Made by a program: the position numbers and the translations under genes. From Raphanus sativus (lineage: Eukaryota; Streptophyta; Magnoliopsida; Brassicales; Brassicaceae), in NCBI RefSeq assembly GCF_000801105.2, contig NC_079514.1, forward strand, positions 30,801,075-30,865,074: a stretch of DNA of 64,000 nt. The letters are read 5' to 3'. Numbering within the stretch: position 1 is the first letter of the stretch; the number at the start of each line of letters is the position of its first letter. Below are positions 34,436 through 46,659 of the stretch, piece after piece. The notes beneath the pieces were generated by a model that was not told the DNA's origin, did not search any database, and saw only the letters and a program-made list of their open reading frames with translations.

Positions 34436-35648
34436 ACCACGTAAACCGTCAAAAGTTTGTTAACCCGGCTCGTCACCGGTAATAGATGGATTAAGCAAAT
34501 CGTCACTTTCTTTTTAATCGTTAGTATGTATTGCTCAATAACGAGAGTTATCACCCATCTCTCGAATTTTCATATTTCCCTTTGCTTGAAGGAATTACGA
34601 TTCCATTTTCTTCTCACTCGTATTGTTTCCTGTTTAAGAAATAAAACCTGTTTAATAAGATTGGCAGTTTTAGTTTGCCATTTTACAATTCGTGTGTTCT
34701 TAATTATTATTACATCAAGCGCTTAACTGTTCACATTAATGATTTACGAATATTGGATAGAAATCACCACATGACAGACAGTATTCTACTTTCTAAATTA
34801 TAGTATAAGATTACGAAAAACATCCGCATGATGTCCCATGGTCAAGTCAAGGCCTCAAGGGTTAAGAAAGCAAGGTAAGAGCGAAGTAGAAGTAAATAAA
34901 AGTAGGAGTTACATCAAAGTAACGGTAATATCAAAATTACGGTGTAGGAGAACCATAAAGAAGAATGAGTGGACGTACGTGGTCTTCACACTTTACCGTT
35001 TCAGGCATGCGGAACAGTTGTAAGTGAAACTTGTTGCATATTCGCCGTATGCATGACACACGTGGAAGGCCAAAACCATGAATTATGCAAGAGGTTGATT
35101 ATAATCTGATGAATTAGTGCATTTCAAAGCTGCACCAATCAGATCAGGGTCGCAATCCGAGCAGGTGGTTTCTTTTAACGCAATGATTGGTTGTTGGTTA
35201 TGACTCGGATGCTTCGACAGTACATTGTCGAGAAGACATTGTAACTTTGATATTCTTGATATGTTATTTGAGAGGTTTTTTTATTGTAATTAGCTTATGA
35301 CTTCTTTGAGAATCCTAAAAGCTAACTCACTCAAAGGTATCATCAATTAGCTTCTTATGGCATTAAAATGTTTGGATCTTCAACATGTTGAAAACAGATA
35401 CTAAATAACAAAAACTCTGCTGAATCAAAACTTTATTTCGCAGATTCTTTGTTCAAGGCAGACCAAAACTTTGTAAAAAAAATCTATGTACTTTTAACCA
35501 CAACGAACTTTCCAGTTAAAATGCTAAGAAAACCCAAGTTGATAAATTGTGGGTGCTAAGTTTTTTTTTGCTCCTTGCCAGTTCCTAACATACTCACAAC
35601 TTTGGGACAAGGGATAAAAGAGTATGTGATATGTACCTCTACTACTAC
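34436..35648. other. spacer between the DUF4283 ORF and the NET-like gene (3' ends converge)
   Basis: Holds the 3' flanks of both neighbours. Bases 34830-35230 have higher complexity, but I could not assign a coding frame or RNA. Confidence 0.4.
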
Positions 35649-36846
35649 TTAGCTTCCTAGTTTCCTCGCACTTTTCACCGCGGCCACATAGAAATGCAGT
35701 CTCCAAAGCATTACGTTATCCTGAAACAAACATGTTTTCAAAGTTTTGTTATAATCATATGATTGGACCATCTGATCAAGAAATCTATGTCAGATTTTTT
35801 TGATAACTTACTTCCTCCTCCAAGTTGACTGTGACCTCATCAGAAAATTCTTTCCCCGAAGCTACATAGTGGTCTTTGATGATGTCAGCTACGCGTTTCA
35901 GATTTCCTCCAGGAAGCTCCTTGATTGATCTCTGAAGATCTCTCTTCTCGTCCCAGCTCATAGGTCTTCGAAAAAGAGTTAAAAAGACAACACATTAGTA
36001 ACCATTTATGAAAAGAATGTCAAGGAAGGGAGTGAGGGAGAGATTACGGTAAAAGACTGCATTTTATACCTGCATGAAGTGGCCACATCGTCAAGAAGTT
36101 TCTTCGCTTGCTGCTGCATGTTGTTCAGCTAGCAAAGCAAAGAGAAACGCATAAATTTTGTGCTTCAGACAAGATATGGATGTAGCTATGCTACAGAAGA
36201 AGGAAAGATGGTTAGAGCATTACGCTGGCAAGTACATCATCCGTATGTTTCTTCACTATTTCATTGAAAAGACCAGGATCAGACTTCAAAAGTAACTGTA
36301 CATCTTCCTTCACCTAAGGGAACAAATGTGAGGAACAAAAGGGACTTCATAAGCATCTATGGGATGAAAAAAAGCAAGAAACCGTAGCGGTCTCTCACCT
36401 CTTCATTAGTTACTGAGATTGATGGTTTTGTGTTGCTCAATTGAGACATTAGCTGCATGCTGCGAGCACGCGACTGCATCTGCAAAACAAACTCCAAAAT
36501 ATTAATGCCTCTCCTCTGAAATACAAAGCGAAGCATCAACAACAACAACAACACCAGATGTGGATTTTTGGAACAGAGTTGAGTGTTGTACCTCATCAAC
36601 CCCAGGAAGGAGATCTTTCACGCACTGCCTTAACAAAGCTTTCAACTTGTCTCTTTTTGGACTTGAGATGCCAGCTCCTATAATTTCAGTAGAAGGCTTC
36701 GTAGTGTCCCCATCTTCATGAAGAGGGATCCTCTCTTCTTGAAACAAGAGCTCTGCGATTTGATCTCTGTAGCAACCCAAAAAGTTAGGTCCAATTGTGC
36801 TGCTATCCATTGAAGGAGGCGCTTCGTCCGCTGATCTTTTCGTCAT
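35649..36846 (-). CDS. NET-domain-like nuclear protein without bromodomain (236 aa)
   Basis: Six coding exons on the minus strand: 36846-36592, 36479-36399, 36313-36224, 36128-36070, 35965-35812 and 35720-35649. All are GT-AG and in frame. The N-terminal half has Ser/Thr-rich and charged segments, CYRDQIAELLFQEERIPLHE, and a region of RNA- or coiled-coil-like character (MQSRARSMQLMSQLSNTKPS). The C-terminal part (about 160-236) reads MSWDEKRDLQRSIKELPGG then NLKRVADIIK and, after an acidic stretch, VTVNLEEEDNVMLWRLHFYV. This resembles the NET (extra-terminal) domain of BET proteins. There is no bromodomain. The ATG directly follows an intron acceptor, so the 5' UTR is spliced. It corresponds, from memory, to At5g40600 beside GPDHp. 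Function is unknown; a chromatin-adaptor role is inference. Confidence 0.85.
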
Positions 36847-37950
36847 AGCTGTGGACAACAAAAATCTCAAAAGTCTCAGACAAAAGCCACATGTAGCAAA
36901 ATAAGAAACTCATCCTGTTGAGAGTTGACATTTGAAAGCAGCACAACCAAAATTCCTAGCGAGGCTACCATGAAAGTCCAAGAGAAGTCTTTTGATGAGA
37001 AGCAAGATTTTTTTGCAGTTTTAGGATCAATCAATGGACCAGGTTTTGCAGTTATACTAAATCTACATACATTATATTGTTCTTGTGTATGGATCAAAAC
37101 ATAAACACATAACTCTTCCCTAGAACCGAATAAATCATCAGCTGAATAGTTTCTTGAACCTGAGACCAACTGCCATTAGCAAGAGATATATCCAAATCAT
37201 TGAATTTGGGGATGGACTTAAGCACCTATGAAAGAATGTAAAAAAAAATGCTCAAATCATATTATGGTCCCTGAGGGGAGAAAAGAGGCACAGAAAGCGT
37301 AATGTAGTAACCCTGATCGTGACCATAAGATAAGCATACGATTCAAAACCTATAATATTCAACATCTTAGCAAAACGAAAGTAAGAGAGATCATATACCA
37401 AATCATAGAAACAAGGGATGGACTTTAAACGCCATTAAAGACCGATCGAGAAAGAAAAAAAGGATCAAATCCTAAGGTCCTGAGGGTAAAGAGAAGCATA
37501 TAAACCCTAATGCAGCAAGACTTTCTTTCACCATAACTTAAAAGAAGAAGCATGCAAATAAGTGTCACTACTCATCCATCAACTTCACAAGCGTAACAAA
37601 CTCAAACAGATCAAAATCCACCATGAAACAGCATAATAGAATACAGAAACCGCTATCGATTTTCGAGCATCGCAATCGATACATAACGCGATTTCCAAAT
37701 CGCCATTGACGAATAGCGAGTTTTTTTTTTTTTTTTTTGGTTACGGGTGCTGCTGAGACGAAAGAGAAGAAAAAAGAAGCGAGAAGGAGAGACTCACTGA
37801 GTGTTGAATCGGAGAGAGAGAGAGGACTCAGGAGATTGGAATCGGAGACGAGGAGAAAAAGAGAAAGTGAACTTTTACAGTTATGATGATGTCAGTGCAA
37901 AACAAATGCAAAGAGAGATACGAATTCTTCTCTCTCTCTCTCTCCAATTT
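36847..37950 (-). other. spliced 5' UTR and 5' UTR intron of the NET-like gene
   Basis: On the minus strand an acceptor CCACAG lies two bases before the ATG (intron end at 36849). A consensus donor ACTCA|GTGAGT lies at 37797, preceded by a CT-rich leader (about 37799-37950). This implies a 5' UTR intron of about 950 bp. It contains a 19-base T tract on the plus strand (37720-37738) and no coding frame of note. Confidence 0.6.
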
Positions 37951-38361
37951 GTTATTTGTTTCCACTCATTGGGCAAAGTCTCTCTTTTTCCTCTCCTCCA
38001 TGGTCTCTTCTTCTGCGAGTTTGACTGCGTGACGTTATATTGTTTACGAATAAAACTGCGTGGCGTTTTTCGTGGTGGAGGTTGTCTTACTTACACGTGG
38101 AGCCTCCAAAATAAGCTACGTCTTTGTACATTACATGTCTAGTGTTTTTTATTTATTTGTCACAAGGTTGGTGGTACGCAGTACATGTTTAGGCATTCGG
38201 CGCTCCATGTTTTTGAGCTTTATTCCGTAACTATGATTGATTGTGTTTAGTTTTTTTTCTTCAAATTTCGGTTAGTTTCGATTCTATTTTTTATAGCGTT
38301 AAACCGTTACTTCCAACCCCGAGCAGTATTTTGACCATATTTTGAAATTGTACATTGCCCG
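37951..38361. other. promoter of the NET-like gene and spacer
   Basis: No gene is seen. It ends at the Helitron terminus that follows. Confidence 0.35.
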
Positions 38362-38386
38362 CACAGGGTGCGGACCGGTCACCTAG
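38362..38386 (+). mobile_element. Helitron 3' terminus (partner end not found)
   Basis: Hairpin CCGCA-CAGGG-TGCGG, spacer ACCGGTCAC, then CTAG (38383-38386) and T. The 5' end could not be identified between here and the NET gene promoter, so the element is probably short or truncated. Confidence 0.65.
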
Positions 38387-38466
38387 TAGTAATTATTTCA
38401 GTTTTGGCTATTCCGTTTCTTCGATTTTATTTAAACAAAACTATTCAGTTTAAAAAAAAAAAAAAA

Positions 38467-39288
38467 TCTGCTTAAATTTATTATATTAAAATAGAAATCA
38501 CAACATCTATTTATGTGTGATATTTTTTTAAATGGACTATCACTAGAAAGTCATGTTTTATTTATTTTCTAATAATATTTTGGTATCATTACTAAATTTC
38601 CTCATATATTATCAACAATAATATGTTGTTAAAAAAAATATTATCCACTATAATAACTATTTCTCTATAAAAACGGACAGAAGCCTTTAAACTTTACTTT
38701 TATATTTCTTGATCCGTGCATTTCAATTATTTGAAAACACATGTATACAAAACATAAATACAAGATACACATTAAAAATAAAATAAAAAATAAAAATATC
38801 ACACACTATTTCTTGACCCGCATTTCAATCTTCTATTTCTTTGTTTAGGTCAAATAGTTAAATAACTTAGTTGTTAATATTATTAATATATTTAGTTAAT
38901 ATATATAATTAGATAATCACTTTGTTTTTTTGGTTCAGTTCGGTTTAAAAACATACCAAATCGAACCATTTGGACTGACAAAAACTTTAACCAAATGGTT
39001 TGGACATATATTTTTGTTTGGTTTTGGTTGGTTTGAGTTTAGTTGGATCAGTTCGGTTTGGTTTGTTTCGGTTCTTTTGCCCACTCTATTATTGGTGTAT
39101 TTATAAGATGTAAATTTTTTTAATAGATAAGATTTATATATTGCATGTGAACTATAAAATTGTTTGTGTTAGGAAATATTATATTAAACAGTTAGTAATA
39201 TGATAAATAATATAATTATTTATGTAAAAATAGTTATGTGTGTTAAATTAAAATAATCACTCGCACAGTTGTACGGGTTAAGATCTAG
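38467..39288 (+). mobile_element. non-autonomous Helitron, candidate (822 bp)
   Basis: The 3' end has a decayed hairpin CTCGCACA-GT-TGTACGGG, then TTAAGAT and CTAG (39285-39288) followed by T. The proposed 5' end is A|TCTGCTTAAATTTATTATATT, running on into AAAATAGAA, like the 18249 element. The size matches the 802-bp and 866-bp elements at 18249 and 53004. The body contains runs of GGTTTGGTT/CGGTTTGGTT words near 38930-39075, usual in these elements. Confidence 0.6.
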
Positions 39289-39649
39289 TGTTAGTTAAAC
39301 TTAAATAATTTGGAATAAAATTTGATGAGTACGACCAGTTTAGTTTGAAAATTTTGATATAATTCAAAATAAACTGGTATAGTTTGATTAAAAAAACATA
39401 AAACAGTAATAAACAAATTACCAAATTAATTAACTAACTAACATGTGAATTGCGTTTGTGAATCTTTCAAAAATAGCAAACAAACCCAGCAGTTCTGATT
39501 ACAAAATTGAAAATACGACTGTGTTCCATCAAGCCAAGCCATTAAGCTTTGGATTTGGACCAAAATTTAGGATAACCAGGACCCTCTAAACAATCTAGAA
39601 GCTTCTAGTCAACAGTAACCATAAAAGAAAAACACAAAACGTTTAACCT
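39289..39649. other. 3' flank of GPDHp
   Basis: Spacer and probable 3' UTR; nothing else is seen. Confidence 0.4.
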
Positions 39650-41661
39650 CTACATCATAGAAGAAATACTCTTTCGCAGATGAATGGGACCATCAATAGA
39701 AATCAGGCTTTTGTGGTCACGGTAATGAACTATGTCATCAGGTTTAAGACGACCTATGCAGATTTGGTGAACCGTTGAAAACAGCGGAAACATCTCCAAC
39801 CATCCACGATGGTCCAGAGTCTCATACACCTCTCTTGCCGTCAAAACACCCTTCAGTAAGCAATCAGACAAAAATAAACAGGTTAAACAGATACTAGTAA
39901 CTAAGCCTATAGGTTCCCTTTAAGGAAACTTATGTATATATTTGGTGTCAAGTCTACCTGTAGCTTTTGCCCTTTTAGCATCTCTGCTTCAAGCTCATCA
40001 AAAGACCTGTTACGTTTACATATAACATCAATACACTAACTAGAAGCATTTAAAGTGAACCAGAGGTCACATTTGATCAACAAAAAGTTAAAACCTTTTT
40101 CCTCCGCTTCGGGCAAATGCTTCCGCAACTCGTCGGTTTCTTCCTCCCACTGTGATGGTAATTGAAACAATAGTCAAAAGGGGAATCACTGTAATGGTAA
40201 AGATAATTAGGGTTTTGTTCAGTCCTTACAGCAAGTTGTTATGACATCTGCTACACCGCAGCTCTCAAAGAAAGTACTGTCCTTAACAGATGGAAACAGA
40301 AGCTTGGAGAGTGCTTTCATCTCTCTTAGACCAATCCTCATGATTGCAGCCTAGATATGTTTGTAAATTATAAAAGTTATTAGCTTCAGGAACTACTCAA
40401 GCCTCTTTAAAGTAAACACTTCATTTGAACTACTTACCTTTGTGTTATTACCCATGTCCAAACCATCAACGAAACCCGTTGCAATAGCCACTATATTCTT
40501 CAACGTCCCACACAACTCTACTCCTTCAACATCATGTACCTATTTTTAACACAAATCCTCATTGTTACCTGACCAAACTCTATATGAGAAACATTTGCCA
40601 AATTCATGAGAAGAAGCATGAAAATTTCTTACCGGTGTGACCATAAAATAGGGAGTACTAAACAACTGAACCCATTTTTCAGCTATATCTCTACTCCCTC
40701 CATACCCCACCGTTGCTTCACTAAACTTCTCCATAGCAATCTGTATCATTGTTACTGCAGTATTAGTCACAGGAAATGTGAAACCAGAATGTATTGGATC
40801 ATTTAAAGGATGATAAAAATTCCATGTTAAGAACCTCGTTTGCGATGTTAGCGCCCATAAGAACACAACAGTTGATACCGAGTTCCTTGGAGATGAGACT
40901 TGAGATCAAACAGGGACCTTCCTTCTTCACTTCCATTCCTTTGACAAGAGATATAGCCTCAACCTCTCCTGAAATCTTTCCCTTTAGTTGTTTGCATATA
41001 CCATCCATGAACTGATGCGGTGTAACGAAAACCAACATGTTTGCTTCCTTCACTGCATTGGTTTAAACTCAACATTTTCAAGAATGTAAATGGATCATGT
41101 AAAAGGGTAGAGGCTCATCACAAACCTGCATTTTCAAGGTCAGGATCCGCAACAACATTTCTTCCTAGCGTAATCCCGGGAAGGTACTTAGCATTTTCCT
41201 AATCAAGAAACAAAGAATATAGTTACAGAAACGACCAAGCATCGAACAGGAGCGAGATCATCCCTTCTCCTTACATTGGTCTTGTTGATGACATTAGTGA
41301 GCTTTTCACCATTTGGTAGGACTTCCTCAAACACCCACATCCTCACTTCATCTGAAACGTATTGGGTTTTAATCAAAAGATTCATCAAACCATTGGCACA
41401 TTACAATCATTAAAACTGAAAAATTCTGTATGCATGAAAGATTCAAATTCTATATATATATTGATATACATGAATGATGAAAACAACATTAAGATGACAC
41501 AATATACCATGAAATGAAGGAAGCTTGAGGGCATTAGAAGCAATGAGCTTAGCAGCGACGCTTCCCCAACTCCCACTTCCGACGACGGTAACCCTAGATT
41601 TCGGATCACGACATTCACCATTTGCATGATCTTGTCGGGATTTCTGGAGGGAATGAGACAT
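39650..41661 (-). CDS. GPDHp: NAD-dependent glycerol-3-phosphate dehydrogenase, plastid type
   Basis: Ten minus-strand exons: 41661-41508, 41351-41275, 41198-41126, 41052-40835, 40740-40633, 40539-40438, 40350-40230, 40149-40095, 40006-39958 and 39850-39650. They give 385 aa from this ATG. The enzyme interconverts dihydroxyacetone phosphate and sn-glycerol-3-phosphate with NADH, feeding glycerolipid synthesis. Visible are the Rossmann loop [11 protein letters not shown] (24-34), [38 protein letters not shown] and the catalytic-lysine region [17 protein letters not shown]. The substrate-binding end [17 protein letters not shown] follows. The N-terminus is problematic. The in-frame codons upstream look transit-peptide-like but start without ATG (a stop lies at 41821-41823). 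An ATG at 41744 in another frame opens a Ser/Arg-rich transit-like stretch. Either the transit peptide is lost through a frameshift or a transcript variant supplies it. From memory it matches At5g40610. Confidence 0.93.
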
Positions 41662-41999
41662 AGCGGAGAGGACAAACGAGAAAAGGAATGGGAAGGAGAA
41701 GAGGGAAGGAGGAAGATAGAGAAGAGTGAGGAACGGATTCGCATGAAAGATAGGAGATTGAGAGAGGTGACACGTTATAGAGAGAGACACGTACGTGTAG
41801 TAACAGCAATGCTTCCAATTCTATAAGGCCTTCAATGGTTTGATAAATTCAACACCCTACTTTTTAGTTTTAAATATTACACATCACTTTTTCTTTTTCC
41901 ACATAGTTATTCATTAAAATTAATTAAATTATAGTAAAAATGTTTGTTTTTTGTTTTGTATCCAAATCAAACAATATTAGTATCTTATTTTAGAATATA

Positions 42000-42260
42000 C
42001 TCCCTCCGTTTCTTAAAGAGTGTCGTTGTGACATTTTTCACACAGATTAAGAAAGTTGTTGAAATATATGTAAATTGTAATTAATTTTACCTCTTTGACC
42101 AATAGTATTTTAGATAAATAAAATTATTTATAAAATCAATGCAGTTTGCAATTAATTTTCAGCTGAAAGTTAGTATAATTTACATTGGAATTGTAAAGTG
42201 ACACTCTTTGTGTAACAAGAAAATGAGCTTAGAGTGACACTTATTATGAAACAGAGGGAG
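42000..42260. mobile_element. Stowaway-like (Tc1/mariner) MITE 1
   Basis: 261 bp bounded by inverted CTCCCTCCGTTTC and GAAACAGAGGGAG, with TA target duplications at 41998-41999 and 42261-42262. Subterminal AAAGAGTGTC/GACACTCTTTG-type words are also inverted. It is non-coding. Confidence 0.9.
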
Positions 42261-42684
42261 TAAAAGTTAAGAACTTTTGATATAAAACAAATAAAAATTA
42301 GATTTATTTACTATACAAAATGACTTATAAACAACTAGGATGAAAAATAGATCAGTTATTTGGCCACTTAGGAAATAGCAGACAGTATAAATTTAATAAT
42401 ATTAATAAAGTTGAGTTAAACGAGAAAATTGAGAGATTTTCATTTAAAATATCATTTGAAAATTTAGAGCTTTATGATTAATCAAAAACGTTAAGAGTTT
42501 TTATTATTTAATTATTTTAAAAGTTCCAACTAAAACTAATTCATAGTTTTTATACATAGTGACAAATAAACATTGACTTTCTCAAAAAAAATATTCTATG
42601 ACTCATAGCATCATTATTGGTAAAACTCTAAGCCAATCACCTAATATTTAATAAATAAAAATAAAAGAAATTAAGTTGGATATA

Positions 42685-42941
42685 CTTCCTCCATCCCACT
42701 TTAAGTGGTGTTTTAGGATTTTTATTTTGTCCCGTTTTAAGTGATGATCTCACTAATCTAGGTAGAATTTAATATGATTTGAATTTTATGACCAATTATA
42801 AAATACTGTACTTTTTTATTATTGGTTAAATTAGTTTTATTTAATGTATTTTTATGTTACCAAGATAAACTATATAAAACTATGTGTTTTCTTAATTTAT
42901 GTGCAATAACCTAAAACATCACATAAAGTGGACAGAGGGAG
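42685..42941. mobile_element. Stowaway-like (Tc1/mariner) MITE 2
   Basis: 257 bp starting CTTCCTCCATCCCACTTTAA and ending in the near-complement (CACATAAAGTGGACAGAGGG, then AG), with TA duplications at 42683-42684 and 42942-42943. CCTAAAACATCAC near the right end mirrors GTGGTGTTTTAGG near the left. It is a different subfamily from MITE 1. Confidence 0.9.
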
Positions 42942-43020
42942 TACTAAAGAAGCAAAATTAGCAAAATACTTTGTTCATGTTTAGACCATTATGCACTTTT
43001 TATTAAATTCAAAACACATG

Positions 43021-45866
43021 TATTCTCCTTTTTTTTTGTTCAAACATAGGCCTAAGGCCTTTCATTCATTTAAATTAAAATAGATGGGTTCATATGGCCC
43101 AAAGGGCTTGCTTTGCCAACATATCAGCAGTAGCGTTTTCTAAACGAGGAATGAAAAAGAAAGAGATCGACTTGAATGATGCAGTTAGAGAGTAGATATC
43201 CATTAAGACTCCAAAGATCTCCATCTTCATCTCCTTCCTTCTGATTTTGTTGATGAGGGCTTGAGAGTCTGAGTGTATCGAGATTGACTCCAATCCGCGT
43301 GAGAGAGCAAAGTTTATGGCTGAGAGGACAGCCAAGGTTTCTGCCATTAGGGGCGAAGAAACAAAGTTCGCTGTCGCTGCATGTTGTGAAACCGAGATCA
43401 GATCATCAACGACCCAACCTAATCCTGCTTCACCCGTTGTGGAGTTCCATGCTGCATCCGTGAAGATAGTGCATCGATCGGGTTCTCTAGGGTTAGGTTC
43501 TGATCTGATCAAAGATCTCGGCGGTTTTGGCGTTTTGGACGGTTGGGCTAGTGCTCATTCTCTTGCGTCTGATAAGACTCGCTGGATTGTTTCTTCTGGT
43601 GAGAGGCTCCTTTTCTCGAAGATGAGTTGGTTCCTTGATTTCCAGAGGGTCCAGCAAATCCAAGCTGATAGTGTACCTGCTTCGAGACCTATTGGTGGTA
43701 GAGAAGGTAACTTTCTCGCTTTTTCCCATCCCTCTTGAAATGTATTGAAGCTTTGGGTATTGAGTTCAGTCGCTGTAGGGGCTAATTCCCATACTTTCTC
43801 CGCATAGGGGCAATGGAAGAGTAGGTGCGATACTGATTCCACTGCATTGCATCTTGCACAGAGGGGAGAGACTGGTATGTTTCTGATCGCGAATTGTTCT
43901 CCTACCGGTAGAGCATCATGTAAGGATTTCCAAATAAAGATCTTGACTTTCTCCATTGTTTTGATGTTCCAGACATTGGGCAGCCATTGGATTTGGTCAG
44001 ACTGTGCTGGTGGCATAGTGTTTGCAGCTTTCTCTGTTAGGGATATGTAACCTGACTTTGTGGAGTACTCGCCTGAAGGGTTCTTAAGCCAAACCAAGGT
44101 ATCAATAACTCTTGTTTTTCTTAGTTTGATGTTTAGGATTTGCTTCTTGTGAAACGGTAGTATTGCCTCAATTTTCTCTATATCCCAATCGCAGGAGGTT
44201 GGGGAGATGAGTTCCGATACTCTGAGGTGTTGTAGAGAAGCTGGAGCAGGTCCAAATGGTCTCTGCTGTTCATTATGCGATAGCCAGGGATCATTCCATA
44301 GATTAATCTCTTCCCCCGAACCTATCATCCATCCCAGTTGCTGAGTGAGTAGGTCTCTGCCTACCAAAACACTTCTCCAACCGTGAGATGCTGACGAAGT
44401 AGGTTGTACCTCGAGGAAAGCCTCAGTATGACAGTATTTGCCAAGGAGAGTTCGCGCCAGTAAGCATGTCGGGTTCTTTATGATACGCCAACCTATCTTC
44501 GCTAATAGGGCGTCATTGAATGAGGTAATTTCTTTAAAACCCAAGCCTCCTTTGCTCTTTGGCTTAGCCATTTTATCCCACGAGATCCAAGAGATCTTTC
44601 TTTTCCCCGGTTCCGAATCCCACCAGAATCTTGTTAGTTTAGACTTTATATTTGCGCAAACTGACTGGGGAATTTTGAAACATGACATAGCATGGGAGGA
44701 CATAGGGGCTAGGACACTCTTTGCCATGATCATTTTGCCTGCATTCGAGAGAAATTTTGAGGACCAGCTAGCAGCTTTCTGTTGAATCCTATCAACCACC
44801 GACGCGAAGAGATCTTTATTGCTCCTGCCGAAGTGTTCTGGCAGTCCCAGGTACTTCCCGACTCCTCCCTCTTTTTCTATACCTAAGATAGTTTTCATAT
44901 GAGCTCGTACCTCTGGCTTAATTCTTTTGGAGAAGAAGATCGATGACTTTTGCTTGTTGATTAACTGACCCGACACCGCTTCATAAGTTGTTAGTAAAGC
45001 TTTCAATGACTCTGCATTTTTCCCATTTGCCTTGCAGAAAAACATTGTATCATCAGCGAAAAGGAGATGATTGAGGCGTGGGCAGTGAGTGGCAATGGAG
45101 ATCCCTTTCATTAGCCCTTTAGATTGCGCATCAAGGCAGAGCCCCGTCAGAACTTCAGAGCATAGGATGAAGAGGTAAGGGGACAGGGGATCACCCTGCC
45201 TAATCCCCCTTCCTGGTTTAACACATCCCCTCGTAGCTCCATTTATGATAAAAGTATAGCTAACTGTAGTGATACATTCCATGAGCCAACTGATTAGGAT
45301 AGGATGGAAATTCATCTTCTCGAGCACCAAGCGAATGAAATCCCATTCAAGCCTATCGTAGGCTTTACTCATATCAGTTTTAATTGCCATAGAGTAGTGC
45401 TTTTCTGCTTTGGAGTTTTTCAAGTAGTGTAGCACCTCGTGAGTTATGAGCACATTATCTGAGATAGTCCTTTTAGGAACAAACGCTGATTGTGTCTCTG
45501 AAATGAGTGATTGCAGGATAGGTTGGAGACGTTTGGATAGCAGCTTGGATATGGTTTTGTAGTACACATTGCAGAGGGCGATGGGACGGTAATCAGCCGT
45601 CGTTTTAGCTCCTATGCTTTTGGGAATCAACCTCACTTATGTCTCATTTATGGTTCTCGGCATGCAGCCGGAGTTGAAGAAATTTTGGATTTCTCGGATG
45701 ATATCATTGCCCACAACATTCCAGTTGGACTGAAAGAAGCAAGCAGAAAAGCCGTCTGGCCCTGGAGCCTTCTTCGAGTGTATAGAGAAGAGGGCTATTC
45801 TGATTTCTTCTGCTGAAGGTATCGATATCAGCCTCTCATTCTGTTCTTCTGCTGAAGATATTCTCC
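43021..45866 (-). mobile_element. LINE, 5'-truncated, ORF2 nearly intact, with target-site duplication
   Basis: The body is complement(43029..45858). The 3' poly(A) (plus-strand T run 43029-43037) and the 8-bp direct repeat TATTCTCC at 43021-43028 and 45859-45866 fix the ends. Reading on the minus strand: RT finger motif KKAPGPDGFS at about 45750, SIGAKTTADYRPIALCNVYY, DMSKAYDRLEWDF, GIRQGDPLSPYLF, catalytic LLFADDTMFF (about 45045-45075), zf-RVT, then RNase H with FTDAAW, AETLAV, IHSDSQ and NATADML. The endonuclease domain is missing. Only two in-frame stops interrupt the RT-to-RNase H frame: a TAA near 45638 and a TGA replacing a Trp codon at 43557. The 693-codon stretch between them is open, so the insertion is fairly young. 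Confidence 0.93.
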
Positions 45867-46399
45867 TACAATGCTATGTGATCCTATGATAGATTTGTTG
45901 TCAGAAATAAGAAGATATCACTATGTATATCTTGGTACAGTTACTAAACTTATTTTATACTTTTTTTGTAACACTACACTTATTTTATACAAAATACTGA
46001 AAAGGTAAAAATGAAAATTCTTTATTCACATATCTAAAAAATAGCTTTGTGTGTTCAAGAGACATCTTCTCCAACGAAAAGACATCCGCCCGAATCTTAT
46101 GTAAATATCAACTCGATATAATTTTTTTATTTTTGCTAATTTCTAATTTTTTCCCTAGTTTGATCTCGTTTTTCTGTAAGTGTGAACTTTATTACCTTTT
46201 TATCTTTGCTAATTTCCAGTTTTCTTCCCAATTTTTTTTCTCACAATTTCACGTTCATGTTTCACTTATTTTTTTTTGTTTCTTCATATAGTAGAAGTAA
46301 AATATGAGACTTGGTTTATGTTCATCAGGGAACCAATATGAATCTCTTGGAGAGTTCATGAGTGTCACCAGTTTTCGAAAATTCATGAGTGACACCAGT
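45867..46399. other. AT-rich spacer
   Basis: No gene or repeat is identified. Confidence 0.35.
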
Positions 46400-46490
46400 C
46401 AAATAGTGTGCAACAATCTATTGTAGTGATTTCAACCATGGAAACTGAGTATATGGCATTTAGAAAAGCAGCTAAGTTACGAAAACGGTT
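46400..46490 (+). pseudogene. Ty1/copia RNase H remnant
   Basis: The plus strand reads QQSIVVISTMETEYMAFRKA, corresponding to the conserved copia RNase H segment (usually S-V-A-L-S-T-T-E-A-E-Y-M-A). The sequence on either side has no recognisable integrase or RT and no LTRs. The frame runs on to 46659 without known motifs. It is a small relic. Confidence 0.5.
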
Positions 46491-46659
46491 TGGGTATAAA
46501 TACTTGTATCTGAGTTGGGTGTTGATCAATGAGGTGTTTAATTACACCTTGATAGCCAAAGTTCAAGGTATGGGGGCTTTCAACCTTCAGAGTTCAGTGT
46601 ACGGTATACTTTTTAAGATTAGGAAAAATACCTTTGGTGAGATAAAAATATTTTCCTAG

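Larger units (their letters stand above)
41850..42999. other. spacer holding two MITEs
   Basis: AT-rich sequence with the two Stowaway-like elements listed separately. No gene is present. Confidence 0.5.

Noticed and set aside
34830..35230. Possible RNA gene or gene fragment in a higher-complexity spacer
   Set aside because: No tRNA, snoRNA or microRNA-like hairpin and no extended frame could be made out by eye.
41443..41790. GPDHp start at 41790
   Set aside because: The codon there is GTG, not ATG; the in-frame ATG is at 41661, so the longer N-terminus is reported only as an oddity.
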